DNA of 5,251 nt from Planctomycetota bacterium. Its GTDB lineage: Bacteria; Planctomycetota; Planctomycetia; Pirellulales; Thermoguttaceae. Each line of letters starts with the position of its first letter. The first letter of the stretch is position 1. A model generated the notes under the pieces. It saw nothing but the letters and a program-made list of their open reading frames with translations, was not told the DNA's origin and searched no databases. The DNA lies in NCBI GenBank assembly GCA_018897395.1, contig JAHIKV010000076.1:1-5251 (forward strand). The letters are read 5' to 3'. Below, in pieces: positions 1-5,161 of the stretch. Both the position numbers and the translations under genes were made by a program.

Positions 1-459
1 GCCGTATCCCGCCAGTGCGACCGCCAGGGCGATCATCACGGCGGCCACTGCCCGGGCCTCGCGCTGCGTGTCGATCAGTTGCCTTGCCAAGAGGAAACAC
101 AACCCCAAGCCGATCCATTCCCAGAGGACGTTTATCGCCGGGCGGGGGCTGCCGTGCCGGACTGCCCACAGCGTGGCCGCCGCGTAGCAGACCAACAGCA
201 GCACGACGGCGGCGGCGATCCACCCGAAACGGACCGCTAACTTCGGCCGGCCGATTGCGCCGAGCAACCAGAACACCGCCAACGCGATCCAGAGCATTAC
301 GGTGGATAGTCCGTCGCCGTGCGTGGCGGCCGACTCGCTGGGGAACAGGGGTCGCGCGACCAGCAGCGCGGTCATTGCACATAGCAGCCAAGGACGCATT
401 CCATGCGAAACCGCAAGCGGCGGGCGAGAGCGCGGCGGCTTTTTTCGGCGTGAGTTCAT
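1..459 (-). CDS. O-antigen ligase-like polytopic membrane protein (N-terminal part, cut by window edge)
   Basis: My own translation of the minus strand gives 153 residues open to the left edge, so the C-terminus is missing. A basic N-terminus (MNSRRKKPPRSR) is followed by hydrophobic segments at about residues 22-38, 53-70, 78-98, 109-126 and 137-152, so it is an integral inner-membrane protein. The stretch RPLFPSES near residue 36 and the RPAINVLWEW segment near 106 resemble the start of O-antigen ligase family proteins of planctomycetes. Such proteins transfer or polymerise lipid-linked glycans. The catalytic periplasmic loop of that family would lie outside the window, so the assignment is by resemblance and context only. 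The start overlaps the stop of the upstream transferase (ATGA at 456-459), which implies translational coupling and supports this ATG. An alternative ATG at 397-399 (residue 21) would skip the basic leader. Residues 13-19 are encoded by a 19-bp repeated element. Confidence 0.6.
   Translation of the reverse strand, partial: MNSRRKKPPRSRPPLAVSHGMRPWLLCAMTALLVARPLFPSESAATHGDGLSTVMLWIALAVFWLLGAIGRPKLAVRFGWIAAAVVLLLVCYAAATLWAVRHGSPRPAINVLWEWIGLGLCFLLARQLIDTQREARAVAAVMIALAVALAGYG
403..421 (+). repeat. 19-bp dispersed element, copy 1 (inside the ligase-like gene)
   Basis: The sequence ATGCGAAACCGCAAGCGGC matches base for base the minus strand of 4671-4689; the flanking bases differ on both sides. 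Its core CCGC-AA-GCGG is nearly self-complementary. Here it lies within codons 13-19 of the minus-strand ligase-like gene and encodes PPLAVSH in a non-membrane, basic leader. It could be a short interspersed palindromic repeat; the family is not one I can name. Confidence 0.55.
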
Positions 460-1559
460 GGTCCGCGCCTGCCGACGGTCTCCAAAATGGCCACCAGCGC
501 CAAGATGCAAACGACCATCAGTCCGACGATGATCGCGCCGACGGCGTCGATTTTCCCCAACAGCAACGCGCCCAGTCCGCAGGTGGCGGTGGCTAGATAA
601 ATGGTCAACACCGCGCGGGGTTTGCTCAAACCGAGTTCGACCAGGCGGTGCGAGAAATGGCTCTTATCGCCGGTGAAGGGGCTACGCCGCCGGCTAATAC
701 GGATAAACACCACGGTGGCGGTGTCGTAGAGAGGCACTGCCAGCACGCACAGCGGGCCGAGGATCGCGTGTTTCGGCAGGTCGCCGCCGGCGAAGGTGGC
801 CGTCAACGTGGTCATCGCCAACAGATAGCCGGCCAAATAGCTTCCGGCGTCGCCCATGAACAGCCGCGCCGGCGGCCGGTTGTGCCAGAGGAACCCGACC
901 AACGAGCCGACGACCACCAGCAGCAGCCCGGCGACGAACAGTTGCGGCTGGCTGTTGTCTGGTCGGGGCGTCATCAGCATCATGGCGGCGAGCATTGCCG
1001 CGGCGATTGCCGCCACGCCGGCCGAAAGTCCGTCCATGTTGTCGAGCATGTTGAAGGAGTTGACCAGTCCGACGATCCACAGCACGCTGATCGCGCCGGT
1101 CAGCCAGGGCGCGTCGACGAAGAGACTCATCCGCCATCCCAGCGAGACCATCACGATCGCCACCAGCGTCTGCGCCGAGATGCGCAATCGCCAGTCCAGC
1201 CCGCGCCGGTCGTCGGCCAGTCCCAAGAGCATCAGCGCGGTTCCGCCGGCCAGCAGTTCCCAGAGTTTTCCCGATCGGTGCAGCAAGCCCGATATGTGTG
1301 GTGCGACGAACTCCGGCAGGGGAATCCACGTTTGTTTAGCGTCCAATCCCCACAGCACAACCTGTCCCGCAAACAGCGGGAGCACGATCCCCAGCCAGAT
1401 CGCCAAACCGCCGGCGGTGGGCATCGGCGCCGAGTGGATCTTTCGATCTCCCGGCCGATCGACCAGTCCCCAGCGCGGTCCCCAGCGCCGCACGGCGAAC
1501 GCCGCCGTCCAACAGACGACCATGCTCGGCACTATGCAACCAACGATCATCCAAGACAT
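456..1559 (-). CDS. WecA/TagO-type undecaprenyl-phosphate sugar-1-phosphate transferase (MraY family)
   Basis: This 367-residue polytopic membrane enzyme should transfer a sugar-1-phosphate, probably GlcNAc-1-P or a related HexNAc, from a UDP-sugar to undecaprenyl phosphate on the cytoplasmic face. That is the first step of a lipid-linked surface glycan. Family motifs appear in order: DRPGDRKIHSAPMPTAGG (34-51), the Mg-binding DD in DDRRGLDWR (116-124), NSFNMLDNMDGL (167-178), GDAGS (236-240) and the His motif DKSHFSHR (298-305). About ten hydrophobic segments lie between them. The HxxH-type motif and the short NMLDNMDGL loop place it with WecA/TagO rather than MraY, which acts on UDP-MurNAc-pentapeptide. 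The start has an AGGA (1569-1572) 9 nt upstream. The stop overlaps the start of the ligase-like gene by ATGA, so the two are one translational unit. The exact sugar cannot be read from the sequence, so I give no symbol. Confidence 0.9.
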   Translation of the reverse strand: MSWMIVGCIVPSMVVCWTAAFAVRRWGPRWGLVDRPGDRKIHSAPMPTAGGLAIWLGIVLPLFAGQVVLWGLDAKQTWIPLPEFVAPHISGLLHRSGKLWELLAGGTALMLLGLADDRRGLDWRLRISAQTLVAIVMVSLGWRMSLFVDAPWLTGAISVLWIVGLVNSFNMLDNMDGLSAGVAAIAAAMLAAMMLMTPRPDNSQPQLFVAGLLLVVVGSLVGFLWHNRPPARLFMGDAGSYLAGYLLAMTTLTATFAGGDLPKHAILGPLCVLAVPLYDTATVVFIRISRRRSPFTGDKSHFSHRLVELGLSKPRAVLTIYLATATCGLGALLLGKIDAVGAIIVGLMVVCILALVAILETVGRRGP

Positions 1560-1629
1560 GAAGGAAATTCCTGAAATGATGAATGTCGGGCGAGGGCAGT
1601 TCGAGGCAAAGTCGGATGACGGAGGTGAA

Positions 1630-1657
1630 ATTCATCATTCAACATTCAACATTCATC
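1630..1657. repeat. Heptamer tandem array ATTCA(A/T)C x4
   Basis: Four uninterrupted 7-bp units read on the plus strand: ATTCATC, ATTCAAC, ATTCAAC, ATTCATC. Only one position varies (A or T at base 6). The array spans the 3' end of the DUF4416 gene, whose last residues (MNVEC) and TGA stop it supplies, and it continues into the leader of the WecA-like gene. A single unit in opposite orientation (GATGAAT) occurs at 1578-1584, giving a 10-bp perfect inverted repeat between 1575-1584 and 1630-1639. Confidence 0.8.
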
Positions 1658-2184
1658 CTTCTACATTTCAGCCACTCCCGGCACTCGGAGAAAAACCGCT
1701 GATAATCATCTCGGCGGTAGTCGGCGAAAGTGTACTGGTGGCGCCGCCAACGGTTGTGTTTATATTGTAGCGTAACTTCGGCGTAGATGCCGCGCGAGAG
1801 ATAAATGCGATGGGCGAAATCCTTGGTCGAGGCCAAAACCAGCTTGCCCAGGGCGATGTATCCGGGGTCGAGGTTCAGCGGCCGCGGCTCGACGTGTTTA
1901 CACGCGGCGGCGTATTCTTCTTCCCATTGGTTGGTCGAGAGCTTGATTTCGACCAGTTCCGCCGGATCGAGCGGCCGCTGGAAGGCGAAGAAGACCTTTT
2001 TCAAACCCGGCCCCATCGTGGCGTCGTAGTAATGCGTTTCGGCGAAGTCGAAGCGGGGACTCTCCAAGGCGATAGGCCCCCGGTTTTCGACGGCTTTTTG
2101 TTTGGCCCAATCCAGCGCCTCGCCGTATCGGCTGAACGCGGCCAGGATGAGGAGAACTGGTGAATGTGGAGCGGGTTGGCCCAT
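1639..2184 (-). CDS. DUF4416 family protein, function unknown
   Basis: This 181-residue soluble protein matches the DUF4416 pattern along its whole length: an N-terminal PVLLILAAFSRY strand, GPIALESPRFDFAETHYYDATMGPGLKKVF near residue 37, IKLSTNQWE, then NLDPGYIALGKLVLASTKDFAHRIYL and GIYAEVTLQY, ending in YTFADYRRDDY...FF...R. No enzymatic function is established for the family as far as I know. The dense conserved acids, Tyr, His and Lys hint at a binding or catalytic role, but that is inference. The start lies 3 nt after the toxin stop (TAG-ATT-ATG) with no clear Shine-Dalgarno, so translation is probably coupled to the toxin gene. The C-terminal residues after REWLKC are encoded by the heptamer array and are likely a non-conserved tail. 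Confidence 0.85.
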   Translation of the reverse strand: MGQPAPHSPVLLILAAFSRYGEALDWAKQKAVENRGPIALESPRFDFAETHYYDATMGPGLKKVFFAFQRPLDPAELVEIKLSTNQWEEEYAAACKHVEPRPLNLDPGYIALGKLVLASTKDFAHRIYLSRGIYAEVTLQYKHNRWRRHQYTFADYRRDDYQRFFSECREWLKCRRMNVEC

Positions 2185-2187
2185 AAT

Positions 2188-2541
2188 CTACAACCGGCGT
2201 CGAATGCGAACCGTGGCGCGCGTGACCACACTGAAGCTGTCGTCCATCTCGGCGCCGCGATCGCGCACGGCCGTGGATATAATGTCTGCCTTGAAATCCG
2301 CGGGAAGCCCGGCCAGTCGAATCAGGACTACTCCGACATGAATGCGCCCCAGCCGATACACCAACTCGCCAAAATCCTTGTCCGCGGTGATGAGAATGGA
2401 CTGGAGCGAGTTCGCCCTTGACAACACTTCGGCGTCCGAGGCACTTGGCGCAATCTCGGCGATGTACAACACGCTGTGCCCATCCTGCCGAAGCCGATCG
2501 ACAATCTGTCGGTCAACGCTCTCATCGGCCAAGAGATTCAT
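2188..2541 (-). CDS. DUF5615 PIN-like toxin of a type II toxin-antitoxin pair
   Basis: This 117-residue protein has the DUF5615 layout of a minimal PIN-like fold. Acidic residues suited to metal binding appear as D6-E7 (LLADESV), D36/E38 (SASDAEVL) and D54/D56 in the TADKDF motif (52-57), followed by GVVLIRL and a C-terminal FSVVTRATVRIR strand. PIN-domain toxins cleave RNA. For DUF5615 proteins that activity is inferred from the fold and from their constant pairing with DUF433 proteins. Its ATG overlaps the antitoxin stop (ATGA at 2538-2541), which would keep toxin synthesis dependent on antitoxin translation. The length and all motifs look intact, so nothing suggests decay. Confidence 0.85.
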   Translation of the reverse strand: MNLLADESVDRQIVDRLRQDGHSVLYIAEIAPSASDAEVLSRANSLQSILITADKDFGELVYRLGRIHVGVVLIRLAGLPADFKADIISTAVRDRGAEMDDSFSVVTRATVRIRRRL

Positions 2542-2774
2542 TTCGCCGTCTCGACCACGGGATAGATGACATCGGCGTGAAGCGCTCTTGCGGCAAAGTC
2601 CAATGCCGCCCGGATTGCCTCCTCGGTAAGTCGTGGATGGGCCTGAAGCAATTGATCGTGGGTCTCGCCCGCCGCTAGTTTATCGAGAATCAATTCGACG
2701 GTGACGCGAGTTCCCGCGACCACCGGTTTGCCCATCATGACGGACGGGTCGGATTGGATTAAGCAGTCATCCAT
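2538..2774 (-). CDS. DUF433 antitoxin
   Basis: This 78-residue protein fits DUF433 from end to end: IQSDPSVMMGKPVVAGTRVTV (6-26), ILDKLAAGET (29-38), HPRLTEEAIRAALDFAAR (46-63). The family has a winged/HTH-like DNA-binding fold and is repeatedly found directly upstream of PIN-like proteins as the antitoxin. It is therefore expected to neutralise the DUF5615 partner and to repress its own promoter. GAGG (2782-2785) lies 7 nt before the ATG, a good ribosome-binding site that supports this start. The next ATG (2768-2770) has no such spacing. The gene begins 55 nt after the proS stop and has its own candidate promoter and operator, so it need not depend on proS transcription. Confidence 0.87.
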   Translation of the reverse strand: MDDCLIQSDPSVMMGKPVVAGTRVTVELILDKLAAGETHDQLLQAHPRLTEEAIRAALDFAARALHADVIYPVVETAK

Positions 2775-2797
2775 ACTTGTACCTCTCGATCAAGTAT
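2773..2797. promoter_or_regulatory. Candidate operator: 7-bp perfect inverted repeat at the toxin-antitoxin promoter
   Basis: ATACTTG (2773-2779) and CAAGTAT (2791-2797) are perfect inverted copies separated by 11 nt, with centres 18 bp apart. One arm overlaps the proposed -10 box and the other overlaps the DUF433 start codon, with the ribosome-binding site between them. This is where a dimeric antitoxin would bind to repress its own operon. A short leader transcript would not contain both arms, so an RNA hairpin is less likely. Binding is inferred. Confidence 0.5.
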
Positions 2798-2822
2798 ACT
2801 CTAAAAACGACCTGTCGAACAA
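2793..2822 (-). promoter_or_regulatory. Candidate sigma70-type promoter of the DUF433-DUF5615 operon
   Basis: On the minus strand a TATACT box (2793-2798, five of six to the consensus) lies 18 nt downstream of TTGTTC (2817-2822), a weak -35 that matches only at TTG. Transcription would start near 2786, giving a leader of about 12 nt with the GAGG site close to its 5' end. The -10 is good and the -35 is poor, so it is a moderate call. Confidence 0.4.
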
Positions 2823-2829
2823 CAGCCGA

Positions 2830-4605
2830 TTATCTACCTCGAAACCGCGTGGCCTCGGTGCGTTCGGCGCGGATCAACTCGGCCAGCGTCTCCGCCGCGC
2901 CGTCGAGGTCGATCTGCTCGGACTCCTTGTCCCAGCGCCATTTGATCTCCAACTTGCCTTCCTGCAAGCCGCGCTGGCCGATCACCACCCGCAGCGGCAC
3001 GCCGATCAGATCGGCGTCCTTGAACTTCACGCCGGCGCGGCAGTCGCGGTCGTCCAGCAGCACGTCGATGCCCGCAGCCGCGAGTTGCTCGTGCAACCGC
3101 TCGGCAACCTTCATCAGCGCCTCGTCGGGCACCTTGACCGGAACGATCAGCACTTCATAGGGGGCCAGAGAAACCGGCCAGATAATGCCGTCGCGGTCGT
3201 GGCTCGTTTCGATCAGCCCGGCGATGATCCGGTTCACGCCGATCCCGTAGCAGCCCATGATGATCGGATGGAGCTTTTCCTCGGCGTCGAGGAACCGCGC
3301 GCCGAGGGCCTCGGAGTACTTGGTCCCCAGCTTGAAGACGTGGCCCACTTCGATGGCCTGGCGGAGGGTCAAGTTGCTGTTGCATCGCGGGCAAGGGTCG
3401 CCGTCGACGGCGTTGCGCAGGTCGGCCAACGAATGGGGCTGGAAATCGCGAGGCGAGTTGACGCCCGTCAGATGGGCGTCGGCCGCGTTGGCCCCGGTGG
3501 CCGCGTTTACCATCCGCTCGACGTCGCGGTCGGCGAGAATGGGAATCTTCTCTTTCATCCCCACCGGTCCGGCAAAACCGACCGGGGCACCGGTCACCTT
3601 ATTGATAACCTCGGGGGAGGCCAATTCGAGTTTCTGGATACAAGCCGCCGTTCCGGCGACAGCTAAACACGCGCGGCGGATCTTCCCCTCGTTGGCCTCA
3701 TGATCGCCGCGCACCAAGACGGCGATCGGCTTTCCGTCGGCCAGATAGATCAAGGTCTTGATCAGGTCCGCCGGCCGGCATTTGAGAAACCCGCTGACCT
3801 GCTCGATCGTGCTCGCGCCCGGGGTGGCCACCTGTTCGAGCGGCGCCAAGGGAACCTCCGACGGCGCGAAATCGCGCGCGCCGATCTCGGCCTTTTCCCG
3901 GTTGGCCGCGTAGCCGCACTCGCGGCAGTGGAGCACGGCGTCCTCGCCGTTTTCGGCCGGAATCATGAACTCGTGGCTGGCGTCGCCGCCGATCGGTCCG
4001 CTCTCGGCCTCCACGACGAGATAGTTCAGTCCGCAGCGATCGAAGATGCGGCAGTAGGCGGCATACATCTTGTCGTAGCTTTCGCCCAACGATTCGACCG
4101 AAGGATTGAAGCTGTAGGCGTCCTTCATCAGGAACTCGCTGGTCCGCAGCACTCCAAACCGGGGCCGCTCTTCGTTGCGGAACTTCGCGGTGATCTGGTA
4201 GAGCGTGATCGGCATCTGGCGGTAGCTGGAAATCTGCCGCGAGACCATGTCGGTGATAATCTCTTCGTGGGTGGGGCCAAGCACGACGTGGACCTTTCGT
4301 CCGGTCCGCTGGAGACTAAGTTGCACCAACACGTCGCCGAAGGCTTCCACCCGGCCGGTCCGCTCCCAAAGCCCACGCGGCGAGATGGCCGGCATGGCCA
4401 GCTCGACGGCCCCGGCGGCGTCCATTTCCTCGCGAACGATTTGCTCGGCCTTCTTCAACGCCCGAAACCCGAGCGGCAGGTATGTATAAGCCCCGGCCAT
4501 CACTTGGTTGACCAGCCCCGCGCGGAGCATGAGTACGTGGCTGGGGATTTCCGCCCCCTCGGGCGTTTCCTTCATCGTGGGGATGAGCGTCTTTGTCCAA
4601 TACAT
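2830..4605 (-). CDS. proS: Prolyl-tRNA synthetase, bacterial type with editing insertion
   Basis: This cytoplasmic class II enzyme charges tRNA-Pro with proline. All 591 residues are present, close to the usual bacterial-type length. Motif 1 lies near 46-74 (EEMDAAGAVELAMPAI), motif 2 at 141-166 (KFRNEERPRFGVLRTSEFLMKDAYSF region) and motif 3 at 451-466 (GCYGIGVNRI). The INS editing domain, which hydrolyses mischarged Ala-tRNA-Pro, occupies about 225-400 and contains the LIKTL lysine (K283) and RGDHEANEGK. The anticodon-binding domain follows from about 480. Two Cys pairs, C227xxC230 and C405xxC408, flank the insertion and may hold a metal. The N-terminus aligns residue for residue with E. 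coli ProS around the LKETP/MKETP segment. An in-frame TAA at 4618-4620 with no start codon after it fixes the ATG at 4603-4605. The leader has no Shine-Dalgarno; it is a heptamer array. Confidence 0.97.
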   Translation of the reverse strand: MYWTKTLIPTMKETPEGAEIPSHVLMLRAGLVNQVMAGAYTYLPLGFRALKKAEQIVREEMDAAGAVELAMPAISPRGLWERTGRVEAFGDVLVQLSLQRTGRKVHVVLGPTHEEIITDMVSRQISSYRQMPITLYQITAKFRNEERPRFGVLRTSEFLMKDAYSFNPSVESLGESYDKMYAAYCRIFDRCGLNYLVVEAESGPIGGDASHEFMIPAENGEDAVLHCRECGYAANREKAEIGARDFAPSEVPLAPLEQVATPGASTIEQVSGFLKCRPADLIKTLIYLADGKPIAVLVRGDHEANEGKIRRACLAVAGTAACIQKLELASPEVINKVTGAPVGFAGPVGMKEKIPILADRDVERMVNAATGANAADAHLTGVNSPRDFQPHSLADLRNAVDGDPCPRCNSNLTLRQAIEVGHVFKLGTKYSEALGARFLDAEEKLHPIIMGCYGIGVNRIIAGLIETSHDRDGIIWPVSLAPYEVLIVPVKVPDEALMKVAERLHEQLAAAGIDVLLDDRDCRAGVKFKDADLIGVPLRVVIGQRGLQEGKLEIKWRWDKESEQIDLDGAAETLAELIRAERTEATRFRGR

Positions 4606-4659
4606 AGGGATTAGAGATTAGGGATTAGGGATTAGGGATTAGAGATTAGAGATTAGAGA
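4606..4659. repeat. Heptamer tandem array TTAG(A/G)GA, 7.7 copies, in the proS leader
   Basis: On the plus strand the array starts with a partial unit AGGGA (4606-4610). Seven full units follow: TTAGAGA, three TTAGGGA, then three TTAGAGA. Only base 5 varies. It ends at the base next to the proS ATG, so the mRNA leader reads TCTCTAATCCCT before AUG and has no purine-rich ribosome-binding site. Array units supply the in-frame TAA at 4618-4620 that bounds the proS reading frame. It is perfect apart from the one variable position, which suggests recent expansion or homogenisation. Confidence 0.9.
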
Positions 4660-4670
4660 ATTTGGATCGA

Positions 4671-4689
4671 GCCGCTTGCGGTTTCGCAT
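4671..4689 (-). repeat. 19-bp dispersed element, copy 2 (queF-proS spacer)
   Basis: The minus strand here carries ATGCGAAACCGCAAGCGGC, identical to the plus strand at 403-421. It sits 11 bp from the heptamer array and 14 bp from the queF stop, in the only stretch of this spacer not made of heptamers. The near-palindromic core could form at best a 3-bp stem with a CAAG loop, and no T-run follows, so I do not call it a terminator. Confidence 0.55.
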
Positions 4690-4703
4690 TGCACTACAAC
4701 ACG

Positions 4704-5078
4704 TTACGGCCCGCCCGACGACCGCTGGAAGCTGGTGGTGACGGTTGTACTGATCCCGCCCCTAGCGGTGAATTCGGCCGAGAGCGTCAATCGCCGCGGA
4801 TGGAGTACTTTGGACAAGTCGTCGAGAATCTGGTTCGTCGCAGCCTCGTAGTAGATGCCCACGTTGCGATACTGCCGTAGGTAGAGCTTCAGGCTCTTCA
4901 ACTCGACGCACTTCGCCCCGGGCACGTAGGTGATCCGCAGCGTGCCGAAATCGGGCTGGCCCGTATTCGGACACACCGAAGTAAACTCGGGACAGACGAT
5001 CTCGATCGTGTAATCCCGGCCGGGATACGGGTTCTCGAACGTCTCCAAAACGTTATGAAAGCCGTTTTCCACGTCCAT
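4704..5078 (-). CDS. queF: NADPH-dependent 7-cyano-7-deazaguanine reductase, type I
   Basis: QueF reduces the nitrile of preQ0 to the amine of preQ1 with two NADPH, in the cytoplasm, on the way to queuosine. The 124-residue length fits the single-domain (YkvM-like) type. The nucleophilic cysteine that forms the thioimide is C36 in EFTSVCPNTGQPDF, with the proton-donating D43 seven residues later. The QueF signature is ELKSLKLY (59-66), and FTARGGIST closes the fold. At the substrate-binding FHE position of the B. subtilis enzyme this protein has YYE (76-78), keeping the glutamate but changing His to Tyr. A GGAG (5087-5090) lies 8 nt before the ATG. It is divergent from queC, the preceding step of the pathway, and is followed by proS after 98 nt. 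Confidence 0.95.
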   Translation of the reverse strand: MDVENGFHNVLETFENPYPGRDYTIEIVCPEFTSVCPNTGQPDFGTLRITYVPGAKCVELKSLKLYLRQYRNVGIYYEAATNQILDDLSKVLHPRRLTLSAEFTARGGISTTVTTSFQRSSGGP

Positions 5079-5161
5079 AATATTGGCTCCGCCCTTTGTT
5101 CTTCCCTTGAAAAATCATTCTGTCATAATATATGGTTTGCGGACAGGGGGATTTGACGGAT
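5079..5161. promoter_or_regulatory. Divergent queF/queC intergenic promoter region
   Basis: This 83-bp spacer is clearly richer in A and T than its surroundings and must hold the 5' ends of both genes. On the plus strand TTGAAA (5107-5112) and TATGGT (5131-5136), 18 nt apart, could drive queC. On the minus strand TATATT within 5126-5133 is a possible queF -10, without a clear -35. CTGTC (5120-5124) and GACAG (5142-5146) form a short inverted repeat that could bind a regulator. None of the individual boxes is strong. I saw no preQ1 riboswitch pattern. Confidence 0.4.

Noticed and set aside
15..596. Plus-strand 193-codon frame at the left edge
   Set aside because: Arg/Pro/Ser-rich shadow of the membrane-protein gene on the minus strand, whose translation shows clear hydrophobic segments.
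1630..1657. CRISPR array or iteron origin
   Set aside because: Units are 7 bp with no spacers. There is no cas or replication initiator gene and no DnaA-box cluster nearby.
648..1770. Long plus-strand open frames (about 300 codons each) opposite the WecA-like gene
   Set aside because: They are antisense to a gene with all family motifs, are rich in Arg, Gln, His and Pro as expected of a GC-rich reverse frame, and resemble no family I know.
2800..2820. Intrinsic terminator after proS (CGACAGGTCG followed by T5 on the minus strand)
   Set aside because: A loop of at least 3 nt leaves only a 3-bp stem, which is too weak. I cannot separate proS transcription from the toxin-antitoxin operon on this basis.
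2701..4614. Two plus-strand open frames of 304 and 321 codons covering proS
   Set aside because: proS has complete catalytic motifs on the other strand. The antisense products have low-complexity composition and no domain pattern.
4606..4659. Telomere-like TTAGGG sequence
   Set aside because: The unit is a 7-mer TTAGRGA of fewer than eight copies inside a gene leader. The likeness to TTAGGG is incidental.
4660..4703. Terminator of queF
   Set aside because: The near-palindrome CCGCAAGCGG gives a very short stem and is followed by CTCGATCC rather than a T-run.
5079..5161. preQ1 riboswitch ahead of queF or queC
   Set aside because: I found no C-rich loop plus A-rich tail pairing pattern on either strand. 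A covariance-model search would be decisive.
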